The notes beneath the pieces are model-generated. The model did not search any database and was not told the origin of the DNA. It saw only the letters and a list, made by a program, of their open reading frames with translations. Shown in pieces: positions 44,268-52,701 of a DNA stretch of 55,491 nt; position 1 is the stretch's first letter; each line of letters opens with the position of its first letter. Source of the stretch: Nanobdellota archaeon (GTDB lineage Archaea > Nanobdellota > Nanobdellia > SCGC-AAA011-G17 > PNOQ01). The position numbers and the translations under genes are program-made. The stretch spans positions 1 through 55,491 of the forward strand of contig JAHJUI010000017.1 of NCBI GenBank assembly GCA_018829185.1, written 5' to 3'.

Positions 44268-44929
44268 TGCTTATTTCCCTCTGGAACAATCATTTCCTTT
44301 GCCCTGCCTGGATTTTTCATATGTTTTTGATGAATTTGATCATTTTGTTTTATTGGTCTTTCTTTTTTAATTAAATCAATTTCTTCTTTTTGTTTCTCTT
44401 TTTTTTCTTCTTCAGCTTCCTCTTCTGTTTTTTCTGTTTCTTTTTTCTTTTCCTTTTCTTTTTCTTCTGCTTTTTTCAGAGACTCTTTTTGAGATTTCTT
44501 TTTCTTTTCTTCTTTCTTCTTTGCTTCTTTTTTCTTTTCTTGTAGCTCTTTTTTAACTTCTTCAGCAAAGTTTTTCATATCCACATTTACTATTTCTATT
44601 CCAAGTTTTTTAGCTTCTTCAACAAGCATAATTTTTTTCTTGATTCCTAATTTTTTTGATAATAAAGCGACTTCTTTTGAAGAATCCATTTTTTTCAAAT
44701 CTTTAATGTTGCTGATTATAATTGGCAATAATCCTTCCTTTGTCAAGTATTTTAATTCACTTGGACTTCCGAACCCAATAACTGGTCTTTTTTGGTGTCC
44801 TTGTTTGTGTAATCTTCTTTTATTATGAATTCCCTTTGGACTTCTCCATTTTTTGTTAAATGTTTTTTTATTGGAGTTCCTTCTAAGGAAAGTTATTCTC
44901 TTCTTTCTTATTGGGGATTTTATTCTCAT
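44264..44929 (-). CDS. rpl32e: Ribosomal protein eL32 with long Lys/Glu tail, 221 aa
   Basis: The core (RKKRITFLRRNSNKKTFNKK, WRSPKGIHNKRRLHKQGHQK, KEVALLSKKLGIKKKIMLVE) is eL32. From about residue 128 a Lys/Glu coiled-coil-like tail of 60 residues follows, then EEIDLIKKERPIKQNDQIHQ and a short closing segment. The EEIDLIKKE(R/K)P part recurs in uS3, with a 31-nt DNA identity (44359-44389 and 49284-49314). eL32 normally ends near 130 residues, so the tail is lineage-specific. Confidence 0.93.
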   Translation of the reverse strand: MRIKSPIRKKRITFLRRNSNKKTFNKKWRSPKGIHNKRRLHKQGHQKRPVIGFGSPSELKYLTKEGLLPIIISNIKDLKKMDSSKEVALLSKKLGIKKKIMLVEEAKKLGIEIVNVDMKNFAEEVKKELQEKKKEAKKKEEKKKKSQKESLKKAEEKEKEKKKETEKTEEEAEEEKKEKQKEEIDLIKKERPIKQNDQIHQKHMKNPGRAKEMIVPEGNKQ

Positions 44930-45462
44930 TTCGGTTTTTTTGTTATGTATATCCCATCTTGGAAAACTCTTCTATCTCTATTTGTGATTCTTGTTGAAGA
45001 TTCCATATTTGCAGCTGTTTGTCCTGCTGCTTCAAGGTCTATACTCGAAACTGTGATTTCATTTCCTTTTAAATCCACTTTTACATTAGGCCATACTTTT
45101 GCTTTTCTTGGGACTTTTTCCCCCAAGAAATTTTTAACTATTAATTTATCTCCTTCTAAGTTTACTGTCATAGGAAAGTGACCCGAACAAACTTTTAGGC
45201 GATATTCAAAAGATTCATTTACTCCCTTGACCATATTTCTTAGGTGTGCTGCAAATGTATTCATCATTCTTTTTTCTCTTTTTGTTGCATTTTTAGTTTC
45301 AATGACTAATCCTTCTTCTGCTTTTTTTATTTTTAGGATTGGATGAACAAAATTCTTTTCTAATGTTCCTTGGGGCCCAATTATCTTTACTAAAAACTTA
45401 TTTATTTCTACTTGGGTTCCTTCTGGAACTTCTATAATTTGTTTTAAATCTAATTTGGTCAT
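44926..45462 (-). CDS. rpl6: Ribosomal protein uL6, 178 aa
   Basis: The N-terminal EVPEGTQVEINKFLVKIIGP and the middle FVHPILKIKKAEEGLVIET with the C-terminal GKEVPRKAKVWPNVKV-type and RRVFQDGIYITKKPK ends match archaeal uL6. It overlaps eL32 by 4 nt and follows uS8 by 1 nt. Confidence 0.95.
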   Translation of the reverse strand: MTKLDLKQIIEVPEGTQVEINKFLVKIIGPQGTLEKNFVHPILKIKKAEEGLVIETKNATKREKRMMNTFAAHLRNMVKGVNESFEYRLKVCSGHFPMTVNLEGDKLIVKNFLGEKVPRKAKVWPNVKVDLKGNEITVSSIDLEAAGQTAANMESSTRITNRDRRVFQDGIYITKKPK

Positions 45463-45463
45463 C

Positions 45464-45856
45464 TTAATAACAATATGCGATTAATCTTCCTCCTAATTTC
45501 TTCTCAAATGCTTGAGTGTGAGTCATTAGTCCTTTGTTTGTTGAAACAATTAAGATACCGAATCCCTTTGCGGGAAGGTATCTTTTCTCGAACTTTTCAA
45601 ATTCATTCCATTTTACTGCGAATCTTGGTTTTATTGATCCACATTTGTTAATTGAACCAATTAAATTTAGAGTTGCAACTTTTCCTTTTCCATAATCTAC
45701 AACTTTGTATTCCCCCACATAGTGGTTTTCTTTGCATATATCTAGAACACCTTGAATTACTTTAGATACATTTTGTACCTGGCATTCTGATTTTCCTAAC
45801 CCTCCACAGTTCAAAATATGTGAAAGTGCGTTTGCTAATGGATCGTTCATTGACAT
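45464..45856 (-). CDS. rps8: Ribosomal protein uS8, 130 aa
   Basis: DPLANALSHILNCGGLGKSE (about residues 5-24) and the closing KGLMTHTQAFEKKLGGRLIA mark uS8, which binds helix 21 of 16S rRNA and regulates its operon in bacteria. It is the expected neighbour of uS14 and uL6. Confidence 0.95.
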   Translation of the reverse strand: MSMNDPLANALSHILNCGGLGKSECQVQNVSKVIQGVLDICKENHYVGEYKVVDYGKGKVATLNLIGSINKCGSIKPRFAVKWNEFEKFEKRYLPAKGFGILIVSTNKGLMTHTQAFEKKLGGRLIAYCY

Positions 45857-45866
45857 TTTTTTAACC

Positions 45867-46097
45867 TCAACTATATTTTTTAAATCCTAGTTTCTTTGCA
45901 ACCTGTCTAAAGCATTGTCTACAAAGTCCTAGTTTGTACTTTTGAATATGTGCTCCGTATTTCCCGCATCTTTTACATCTTCTTGAAGCGGAACCAAATG
46001 TTCTTTCTTGGGGTGCATTGTGTTTTATAAATTTCTTAGCTTTCACTGGTTTAACCTTTAATTGATTTAACATTTTTTCATGATTGCTTGTTGTCAT
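45867..46097 (-). CDS. rps14: Ribosomal protein uS14, 76 aa
   Basis: RCKRCGKYGAHIQKYKLGLC with RQCFRQVAKKLGFKKYS holds the CxxC and CxxC zinc site of the zinc-binding uS14 type. The archaeal start (KAKKFIKHNAPQERTFGSAS) is present. It overlaps uL5 by 4 nt. Confidence 0.94.
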   Translation of the reverse strand: MTTSNHEKMLNQLKVKPVKAKKFIKHNAPQERTFGSASRRCKRCGKYGAHIQKYKLGLCRQCFRQVAKKLGFKKYS

Positions 46098-46615
46098 TTT
46101 TCTTCATCCCCCCCAACTTTTACCTTGAATTTCTCTTCAACAAATTTAATTGCTTCTTCTTTTGGAATTCTATTCCTGCTAGGTATCTTTTTGGTTTTTA
46201 CCTTTCTTCTTTTTATTCTGAATCCAGGCCTTCCCAGAGTTACAGCAGCTTCTAATCCAATAATTCCTATTTGGGGGTCATATTCTGCTTCTGGTATGTC
46301 AATATATTCTTTTATTCCAAATGAAAAATTTCCTTCTTTATCGAAATTTTTTGGATTTAATTTATTTTCAACTGCTGAAAATAATCTTTTTAGTAATTCT
46401 TCTGCTTCTTTTTTACGTAAAGTTACTTTGCAACCGATAGGTAAACCGGGTCTTAATCCCCAGGTTGGAACTCTTTTTTGAGTTTTGGTTTGGATTGGTT
46501 TTTTATTAGTTAATGCCTTCAACAATTTAGCAGCTTTTTCTAAATTATCTCCGGCTTGGCCTATACCAATGTTTAATGTAACCTTCTCTATCCTTAGTTG
46601 TCTCATTATGCTCAT
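46094..46615 (-). CDS. rpl5: Ribosomal protein uL5, 173 aa
   Basis: The N-terminus RQLRIEKVTLNIGIGQAGDN, KALTNKKPIQTKTQKRVPTW and LRPGLPIGCKVTLRKKEAEE are typical. uL5 binds 5S rRNA together with uL18. The C-terminal segment is slightly basic and normal. Overlaps eS4 and uS14 by 4 nt each. Confidence 0.95.
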   Translation of the reverse strand: MSIMRQLRIEKVTLNIGIGQAGDNLEKAAKLLKALTNKKPIQTKTQKRVPTWGLRPGLPIGCKVTLRKKEAEELLKRLFSAVENKLNPKNFDKEGNFSFGIKEYIDIPEAEYDPQIGIIGLEAAVTLGRPGFRIKRRKVKTKKIPSRNRIPKEEAIKFVEEKFKVKVGGDEEK

Positions 46616-47325
46616 TTTTCTTCCAACATTGTGATAATTGGTTTGGTTTTACCAATAACAAAAGCATAATCTTTTAATGTTTTAAGCTCCTGTTTGTCTT
46701 TTGTAAATACAATTTGTGCAGGTTGGGTGTCTTTCTTTTTCTCTATTTCTTTTACTACCCCTATCTTTCCTATTTGTTTTCCTGCTATAATGTAGACTAA
46801 CACTCCTTTCTCTAGTTTCAATGTTTCTTTTAGTTCATTTTTTGAAAGATCAAATAAAAGAGTATCATTTGTATCGAATTTTCCTTTCAATAACATATTT
46901 GTTCCGTCTAAGAAGTTGAATTGTAGTTTCTTTTTCTTTAAATTAGTTTTATTTGTTATTTTTCTTGGTTTTAGTGACGCTTCTTCTTTTTTGATTGGAA
47001 TTAAAACGATTTTTCCTTTTTGATTAATCAATACTCTAAAATTTTCTTTTGTTTCTTCAATTGAAATAACATCCATTATTCCAATTGGAAATTTATGGTC
47101 CTTTCTTATTTTATTGTCTACTTTAACTAACCCTTTATTTAAAATATTTTTGACTTCTCTTGTTGTTTTTGCATAACCTAAAATGTCTTTTAGAACCATG
47201 TTTAAGGTTACTGATCTATTTAATGGATGCGGTCCGGGTAAAGGTCTGGCAATCCACCTAGTTTCCTTCCTTAATAAAGTCCAACATTTTGGTGCGTTTA
47301 GTCTTGATATATGATTTTTAACCAT
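46612..47325 (-). CDS. rps4e: Ribosomal protein eS4, 237 aa
   Basis: HISRLNAPKCWTLLRKETRW and ARPLPGPHPLNRSVTLNMVL are the start of eS4, followed by the S4-type RNA-binding module (ILNKGLVKVDNKIRKDHKFP) and a KOW (VYIIAGKQIGKIGVVKEIEK). It is in the canonical uL24-eS4-uL5 order, overlapping uL24 by 8 nt. Confidence 0.95.
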   Translation of the reverse strand: MVKNHISRLNAPKCWTLLRKETRWIARPLPGPHPLNRSVTLNMVLKDILGYAKTTREVKNILNKGLVKVDNKIRKDHKFPIGIMDVISIEETKENFRVLINQKGKIVLIPIKKEEASLKPRKITNKTNLKKKKLQFNFLDGTNMLLKGKFDTNDTLLFDLSKNELKETLKLEKGVLVYIIAGKQIGKIGVVKEIEKKKDTQPAQIVFTKDKQELKTLKDYAFVIGKTKPIITMLEEK

Positions 47326-47707
47326 TTTGTTTCCTCTCTAGTGCATCTTTTCTTTTTTTGTCTTCTAAAAATAATTCAGTGATCATTAAATTTGAAGGAT
47401 GAATTGGATAGAAAGCTTTTGTTCCATCTTTTCTTATGTTTTCTATTCCTTGAATATAAATTTTTCTTTGTTTTATGTTTATTCTCTCAACTTTCCCTAT
47501 TCTATTTTTGAATTGGCCTTTCATGATCTTTACTTTATCTCCTTTTCTTAATCTGAAGTTTCTTCTGGTGTATTTTTTTCTTAATTCTTCTGAAAAAGTT
47601 GATACTATGAATCTTTTTCTTATGTGAATTGGAGCATTAGCTAAGTATTTTCTTTGTTTTCTTGGTTGCTTGCTTTTTATCCAATTTTTCGAAAATTTTA
47701 ATTTCAT
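47318..47707 (-). CDS. rpl24: Ribosomal protein uL24, 129 aa
   Basis: FRLRKGDKVKIMKGQFKNRI with GKVERINIKQRKIYIQGIEN is the KOW domain of uL24. The N-terminal SKNWIKSKQPRKQRKYLANA segment is the archaeal extension. It lies 1 nt after uL14 and overlaps eS4. Confidence 0.94.
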   Translation of the reverse strand: MKLKFSKNWIKSKQPRKQRKYLANAPIHIRKRFIVSTFSEELRKKYTRRNFRLRKGDKVKIMKGQFKNRIGKVERINIKQRKIYIQGIENIRKDGTKAFYPIHPSNLMITELFLEDKKRKDALERKQNG

Positions 47708-47708
47708 T

Positions 47709-48110
47709 TTAAACTATTATTTTTGCGATTTTTCCTATGCCGGGCCATCTAAATGTTGCTTCTTTAGCAATTGGACCTTTGAAGGCTGTTCCTTTTGGGG
47801 TTCCTTTATTATCTTTACAGATAATAACTGCGTTATCTTCGAACTTTACTCTTGTTCCGTCTGGTCTTCTAAACTCTTTCTTTTGTCTTACTACCACCCC
47901 AGCCACAACTTGTTTTCTCATTTCGGGAGTTCCTTTAATAACTGAACATGCAATCATATCCCCAATGCCCGCTGCAGGATATTTTCCTTTTTTGGTTTTA
48001 GATCCTTTGATAGAAATTAATCTAACTAACTTAGCACCTGAATTGTCACAGGTTAATATCTTGGCTCCCCTGCCAATTGCCTTTGGTATTTTTGATCCTA
48101 TCTGTTTCAT
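47709..48110 (-). CDS. rpl14: Ribosomal protein uL14, 133 aa
   Basis: GAKILTCDNSGAKLVRLISI and KRQKKEFRRPDGTRVKF-type segment (here VVVRQKKEFRRPDGTRVKFE) with ICKDNKGTPKGTAFKGPIAK mark uL14, part of the subunit interface. Overlaps uS17 by 4 nt. Confidence 0.96.
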   Translation of the reverse strand: MKQIGSKIPKAIGRGAKILTCDNSGAKLVRLISIKGSKTKKGKYPAAGIGDMIACSVIKGTPEMRKQVVAGVVVRQKKEFRRPDGTRVKFEDNAVIICKDNKGTPKGTAFKGPIAKEATFRWPGIGKIAKIIV

Positions 48111-48430
48111 TTTTCTACTATTACAAAGTTTTTAGTTTTGGAAATTGGTTTACATTCGATTACTTTTACTTTGTCTCCTATTTGGGCATCTATGCATGGT
48201 GGGTTGTGTACCTTTATTCTTGATCTTCTCTTTTCAAATCTTTCATATTTATTTAAGTAAAATAAACGGGGAAATTCTATTTTTGCTGTTTTGTTTACAT
48301 CCTTTGATACGACTGTTCCAAAAAATGTTCTCCCTCTAATTTTTAAATCTCCATGAAAAGGACAATGTTTGTCTCCACAGCTCTTACTAGGCGTTTTCAC
48401 ATCAATTCCTATTTCTTTTTTCTTTTTCAT
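48107..48430 (-). CDS. rps17: Ribosomal protein uS17, 107 aa
   Basis: KIRGRTFFGTVVSKDVNKTA and RLFYLNKYERFEKRRSRIKV with HNPPCIDAQIGDKVKVIECK form the OB fold of archaeal uS17. Cysteines near residues 18 and 23 (SCGDKHCPFHG) might bind zinc. Overlaps Rpp29 and uL14. Confidence 0.94.
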   Translation of the reverse strand: MKKKKEIGIDVKTPSKSCGDKHCPFHGDLKIRGRTFFGTVVSKDVNKTAKIEFPRLFYLNKYERFEKRRSRIKVHNPPCIDAQIGDKVKVIECKPISKTKNFVIVEK

Positions 48431-48666
48431 TTTTTTATCCTATCTTCTGGTTTTGAAGCCAGTTTTTTTCCGTTGAGTATGATCCCATCAATTTTTATTA
48501 TGACTTGTGTTTTGATGAGTTTTTTTCCGTTGTCAAGTATCAGCATGTTTTTTGTTTCGTCAATTATTTTTCCTTTAATGCCCACCAGAGTTTTGTTATC
48601 CGCATCGATTACTTCGATTTTCGAGCCTATTAGCTCTTCTTTCTTCGCGTCTTTTGCTTTGAACAT
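48427..48666 (-). CDS. rnp1: Ribonuclease P protein Rpp29 (Pop4), 79 aa
   Basis: The small Sm-like/SH3 fold LIGSKIEVIDADNKTLVGIK and GKIIDETKNMLILDNGKKLI fits Rpp29, a protein partner of the RNase P RNA that matures tRNA 5' ends. It is in its usual place between aIF1 and uS17. It overlaps uS17 by 4 nt and lies 1 nt after aIF1. Confidence 0.9.
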   Translation of the reverse strand: MFKAKDAKKEELIGSKIEVIDADNKTLVGIKGKIIDETKNMLILDNGKKLIKTQVIIKIDGIILNGKKLASKPEDRIKK

Positions 48667-48667
48667 C

Positions 48668-48970
48668 TTATTTTATATCAATCGCGTTTGGATTGAATCC
48701 AAGGTTAATCAATTCTTTCTTGGCATTTCCTGCGTGGTTTCCTTGAAGCTCTATTGACTTTCCTTTAAATGTTCCACCGCAAGCTAACTTTGATTTAAGT
48801 TTTTTTGCGATGTCTTTGATGTCAATGTCTTCGAAACCGTCGATAACAGTCGTTAACTTTCCGAATCTTCTTTTATCGATTCGAATTGTAATACGTTGTT
48901 CTTCTTTAGCGATTGTTTCGCAAACACAAAGTTCCTTTGCAAGCCCACATTTTGGGCAAATATCACTCAT
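48668..48970 (-). CDS. sui1: Translation initiation factor aIF1 (SUI1), 100 aa
   Basis: Two N-terminal CxxC-type cysteine pairs ([14 protein letters not shown]) precede the SUI1 core [20 protein letters not shown] and [20 protein letters not shown]. aIF1 guides start-codon choice on the small subunit. It overlaps uL29 by 8 nt. Confidence 0.94.
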   Translation of the reverse strand: MSDICPKCGLAKELCVCETIAKEEQRITIRIDKRRFGKLTTVIDGFEDIDIKDIAKKLKSKLACGGTFKGKSIELQGNHAGNAKKELINLGFNPNAIDIK

Positions 48971-49187
48971 GCTTTTTTGATACCTCCTGTTTATTTTTTT
49001 GTTTGATCAAGATTTGTAATTTTGTGATTGTTCTTTTGATTTCTCTTATTCTTCCTGGATTTTCTGGCAATGTCCCCATTGCAATTTGAGAGTTAGCTTT
49101 CATTAATTCTTTTCTTAAATCGTTCAATTTTTCTCCGGCAACTTGTTTATTTAGCTGCTTTAATTCTGTCTTTTTTATTATTGCCAT
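48963..49187 (-). CDS. rpl29: Ribosomal protein uL29, 74 aa
   Basis: The two-helix chain [40 protein letters not shown] and [15 protein letters not shown] is uL29, at the polypeptide exit. It overlaps the uS3 gene by 41 nt, an unusually long overlap for this cluster. Confidence 0.93.
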   Translation of the reverse strand: MAIIKKTELKQLNKQVAGEKLNDLRKELMKANSQIAMGTLPENPGRIREIKRTITKLQILIKQKNKQEVSKKHE

Positions 49188-49959
49188 TTTTTTTTGTTTC
49201 TTTTTTATTTTTTAGTTCAGCTGCCTTAGGGACTTCTTCCTTTTTCTTAGCAACTTTCTTTTTTACTGTTTTTTTCTTTGGTTTTTCTTTTTTAATTAAA
49301 TCAATTTCTTCTTTCGGTGTTTCTCCCCCAGTAACTTTTATTTCTTTATCTTCTTGAGTTAAATTATAGAATGTTATATTGTCTGGAAGTTTTATGTCTG
49401 GTGTTAAGATAAATACCTTTACTCCAACTGATCCAGATTTTAAATGAGCTACCGCAAATCCTTTTAAAACATAATTTTCTGAAATGTCTCCTGATTTTTT
49501 TAAATATCCTGAGGTGAATCTCCAAGTTTTTGACCTTTTACTTGGAACTCCTCTTCCAGAAATTACTATTTCTGCCCCTATTGCACCCGCATTAATAATT
49601 TCTTGCAACATTTTGTATCCAAGGAATTTAAATCTGCCTGGACCAAATCTTTCAAATGTGTGAACTATGTGTTTTGCAATTGAATGTGGATTTAAATTTG
49701 GGTTCTCTATCTCGGAAACTTCTATTTGTGGATTTTCCATTCCAAACTTAGATTTCAGTACTTCTGTAAGTTCTTTTATGTTTGATCCTTTTCTTCCCAC
49801 GATTAATCCTGGTTTTGAGGTATAAATTACGACTTTTTCCCCAACCGGAGTTCTTTGAATTTCTGTGTGGCTATAGCCTGGTTTATCTAAAACATTAGCT
49901 ATATATTCAGTTACTTGAAATTCTTTTACTTTCTTGGATAATATTTGTCTTTCAATCAT
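49147..49959 (-). CDS. rps3: Ribosomal protein uS3 with basic tail, 270 aa
   Basis: The KH domain KVVIYTSKPGLIVGRKGSNI (about residues 43-62) and FERFGPGRFKFLGYKMLQEI, SGRGVPSKRSKTWRFTSGYL are the uS3 core. Residues about 214-270 form a Lys-rich tail starting KEEIDLIKKEKPKKKTVKKK, which shares its first part with eL32. The C-terminal end overlaps uL29 by 41 nt. Confidence 0.94.
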   Translation of the reverse strand: MIERQILSKKVKEFQVTEYIANVLDKPGYSHTEIQRTPVGEKVVIYTSKPGLIVGRKGSNIKELTEVLKSKFGMENPQIEVSEIENPNLNPHSIAKHIVHTFERFGPGRFKFLGYKMLQEIINAGAIGAEIVISGRGVPSKRSKTWRFTSGYLKKSGDISENYVLKGFAVAHLKSGSVGVKVFILTPDIKLPDNITFYNLTQEDKEIKVTGGETPKEEIDLIKKEKPKKKTVKKKVAKKKEEVPKAAELKNKKETKKNGNNKKDRIKAAK

Positions 49960-50477
49960 TTTTCAATCTCCTTTACAAAGACATTTACATGAGTTCTTTT
50001 AAAGGATCTGCTTCTTTTCCTTCCGTAGTGTGCTTGTTGGTAGCCTTTGTTAGCTACTATCTCTGTAATAACTAGGTTTTCTCCATCTAAACCTTTGTTT
50101 TCTGCGTTTGTTTGAGCTAAATTTAATAATTTTAATATTTCTTTTGTTGCTTTTTCCGGATACCTTCCAGAAGCAATCTTTCCAGGTTTGTGGCCCACAT
50201 CCCGATTGTATCTTTTGTAGGGAACTGCAATTTTTTTGTTTAAGACTTGTTGAAGTAATTTTTTTGCTTTTGATAATTCTCTGTTTCTTATGAAACTACA
50301 TATTTCTACTGATGCTTTTGTTGAAATTGGAGCATTTTCTATTCTAGCGAAAGCTTCATGTGCCTCCGGTTGGGTTTCTTCAATTTTTTTAACTGGCTTA
50401 ATTTCTTTTTTCTCTTCAACTTTCTTCTCAGTAGGTTTCTTCTCTTCTATTTCTTTAATCTTTTTTTCTTCAGTCAT
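49956..50477 (-). CDS. rpl22: Ribosomal protein uL22 with Lys/Glu N-terminal tail, 173 aa
   Basis: The first 45 residues are a Lys/Glu tract (IKEIEEKKPTEKKVEEKKEI and further), then uL22 begins: HEAFARIENAPISTKASVEI, FIRNRELSKAKKLLQQVLNK, HKPGKIASGRYPEKATKEIL and AHYGRKRSRSFKRTHVNVFV. The N-terminal extension is absent from most relatives. Overlaps uS3 by 4 nt. Confidence 0.94.
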   Translation of the reverse strand: MTEEKKIKEIEEKKPTEKKVEEKKEIKPVKKIEETQPEAHEAFARIENAPISTKASVEICSFIRNRELSKAKKLLQQVLNKKIAVPYKRYNRDVGHKPGKIASGRYPEKATKEILKLLNLAQTNAENKGLDGENLVITEIVANKGYQQAHYGRKRSRSFKRTHVNVFVKEIEK

Positions 50478-50479
50478 TT

Positions 50480-50875
50480 TTATTTAACAGATGCGAATGC
50501 ACTAGATCTTGTAGCCCCTATACCCGGAGCAGAGTGTGAAACTTTTTGTCTAGATGGGACATATTCGCCAAGTCTGTGGCCTAACATTTCTGGGATGATT
50601 TGGATTGGCATGAAAACCTTTCCGCTATGAACATAAATCATTAAGTCAATCATGCCTGGTATGACAATCATATCTCTACAATGTGTTTTTATGTTCTTTT
50701 TTCTTTTTCCTTCTTTGAATTCTTTTACTTTTAATAATAATCTTTTTTCAGCGTCGGTAAATCCTCTTAAAAGTTTTCTTCTTTCTCTAGATGATATTAA
50801 TTTAGCGAACTCTGATAAAGGCATTTGCTTTATTTCTTCAAGAGTTTTTCCTTTGAATTTGAATTCTTTTGCCAT
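50480..50875 (-). CDS. rps19: Ribosomal protein uS19, 131 aa
   Basis: MPLSEFAKLISSRERRKLLR, KTHCRDMIVIPGMIDLMIYV and MLGHRLGEYVPSRQKVSHSA are the archaeal uS19 pattern. It binds near the decoding head region. Follows uL2 by 2 nt and precedes uL22 by 2 nt. Confidence 0.95.
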   Translation of the reverse strand: MAKEFKFKGKTLEEIKQMPLSEFAKLISSRERRKLLRGFTDAEKRLLLKVKEFKEGKRKKNIKTHCRDMIVIPGMIDLMIYVHSGKVFMPIQIIPEMLGHRLGEYVPSRQKVSHSAPGIGATRSSAFASVK

Positions 50876-50877
50876 TT

Positions 50878-51603
50878 TTACTTCCTCTTACCTGTTTTTT
50901 TAGCTCTTATTGCTCCTACATTTCTTCCGGGGGGCGCATTTCTTGGTGGGGTCTTTGGTTTACCTGCATGACGTCCTCTTCCAGATCCGAATGGGTGATC
51001 TACTGCATTCATTGCTACACCAGATGTTTGGGGGTATAGTTTGTTTTTAGCTTTCATCATGTGGAACCTTTTCCCTGCTTTTACTATTGGTTTGTCTTTT
51101 TTTCCAGAGCCAGCGATTTTTCCTATAATTGCTCTACACTCTGCATTTATTTTTTTTAATTTTTTTGAAGGGAATACAATAGTTACTTGTTTATCGTCTT
51201 TTGCAGTTATTTTTGCTGAGGCTCCTGCTGCCCTTATGAATTTTCCGCCATCTCCCGGTTGAGATTCTATATTGCAAATTGTAGTTCCAATTGGGATATT
51301 TTTTAATGGTAATATATTTCCTATTTGGACTTCTGATTGTGAGCCTGAATTTATTTTTTGTTTTGTGTTTAAACCTTCAACTGCGAACATTAATAAATTT
51401 TCTCCATTTTCGAATTTAATTTTTGCTAATGGTGCTGAATGACCGGGGCAATGAACAAAATCTTTTACCTGACCAATAACAGATTTGTTTTTTTCTATAT
51501 CATCATAAGGTCTTAATTTTATTTTTCCTTTAAACCTATGGCTAGGACTCTTGTAAGTATGAGTTCCTCTTCCCCGTCTTTGTGTTATTATTCTCTTACC
51601 CAT
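50878..51603 (-). CDS. rpl2: Ribosomal protein uL2, 241 aa
   Basis: RIITQRRGRGTHTYKSPSHR and the peptidyl-transferase-near C-terminal GVAMNAVDHPFGSGRGRHAG with its essential histidine are present, as is LPLKNIPIGTTICNIESQPG. The length fits archaeal uL2. Position between uL23 and uS19 is canonical. Confidence 0.96.
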   Translation of the reverse strand: MGKRIITQRRGRGTHTYKSPSHRFKGKIKLRPYDDIEKNKSVIGQVKDFVHCPGHSAPLAKIKFENGENLLMFAVEGLNTKQKINSGSQSEVQIGNILPLKNIPIGTTICNIESQPGDGGKFIRAAGASAKITAKDDKQVTIVFPSKKLKKINAECRAIIGKIAGSGKKDKPIVKAGKRFHMMKAKNKLYPQTSGVAMNAVDHPFGSGRGRHAGKPKTPPRNAPPGRNVGAIRAKKTGKRK

Positions 51604-51604
51604 T

Positions 51605-51862
51605 TTATATTAATCCTAATTGTGTGGCAACGTCAATTGCCGGAGTGTCTATTGATAATGAAACATATGCTTTTTTTCCTTTTCTATCATTTAAAGTTGT
51701 TACTTTTATGACTTTTACTTTAAATAATTCTTCAATTGCTTTTTTAACATCTTTCTTAGTTGCTTTTTCATCTACTCTAAACACTAGTTTATTTTCCACT
51801 TCCATTATTCTAACTGCTTTTTCAGTCGCCAATGGATATTTTAGTGTTTTGTAAGGTTCCAT
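51605..51862 (-). CDS. rpl23: Ribosomal protein uL23, 85 aa
   Basis: LKYPLATEKAVRIMEVENKL and KKDVKKAIEELFKVKVIKVT match uL23, at the exit tunnel and SRP docking site. Gap of 2 nt to uL4 and 1 nt to uL2. Confidence 0.95.
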   Translation of the reverse strand: MEPYKTLKYPLATEKAVRIMEVENKLVFRVDEKATKKDVKKAIEELFKVKVIKVTTLNDRKGKKAYVSLSIDTPAIDVATQLGLI

Positions 51863-51864
51863 TT

Positions 51865-52701
51865 TTATTTCTTAACTTCCTTTTTTGGTTTTGGTTTATC
51901 AATCATGAATAACTTTTCTTTTTCTAGTCTATCTATTGAATCTAAAGACCAAATAACTAATCTTCCGGGTGTTGCTCCTGGAGCAAGGATATCCGTGTTT
52001 AATGAATCTACTAAAGAAACTTCAAACCCTTGGAAATTGCATGCTTTTGTGATTGGGGATTCTTTTGAAATAACTAATAAAGGTCCACGGGGTATTTTGT
52101 ATTTTCTACCACGAAGTTTTCCTACCCCCGCCCTTATCTTTTTATTTTTTGATCTTGCTAATTCGTTTTTTAATCCTAATTTTTCTAATAATAATTTTAA
52201 GTCTTTAGTTTTTGTTATAGATTCTAATTTATCAATTATAATTGGTAAGTTGTCTAAGGCAGTCATTCCTTTTTGTTGAAGGAATTCTTTGTTTAATGTT
52301 GCTGCCATTGCAGACCTAATTGCTTTTCTATTTTCTTTTTTATTTATTTTTATTGAAAGTATTTTTGATGGTTTTGGGGGATGTGCTCTTCTTCCACCAA
52401 CTGTCCCGGGTGCAACTGCGCCTACCCAATGGAATTGTGTTCCTCTTCTTAACATTGTTTTTCTAGGAACTCTTGAGATTCCTTTTCCATATGATCCTTT
52501 GAAATCTCTTCTTCTTCTTGAGAGCGTAGCAGAATGTCTTTTTCCTGCTCTCTCTGCAGAACCATATGGTTGCTTTTTTGAAAATTGTATTACTAAAGCC
52601 GCCTTTTTAATTAAATCTGGCCTTATTTCTTCAGAGAATTGTTTAGGTAAATCTATTTGTTTTCCTTTTTCTCCGTTTGTATTAAATATTGCTGCTTTCA
52701 T
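51865..52701 (-). CDS. rpl4: Ribosomal protein uL4, 278 aa
   Basis: PYGSAERAGKRHSATLSRRR and GAVAPGTVGGRRAHPPKPSK hold the tunnel loop of archaeal uL4, then GRKYKIPRGPLLVISKESPI and WSLDSIDRLEKEKLFMI. It overlaps uL3 by 4 nt. Confidence 0.95.
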   Translation of the reverse strand: MKAAIFNTNGEKGKQIDLPKQFSEEIRPDLIKKAALVIQFSKKQPYGSAERAGKRHSATLSRRRRDFKGSYGKGISRVPRKTMLRRGTQFHWVGAVAPGTVGGRRAHPPKPSKILSIKINKKENRKAIRSAMAATLNKEFLQQKGMTALDNLPIIIDKLESITKTKDLKLLLEKLGLKNELARSKNKKIRAGVGKLRGRKYKIPRGPLLVISKESPITKACNFQGFEVSLVDSLNTDILAPGATPGRLVIWSLDSIDRLEKEKLFMIDKPKPKKEVKK

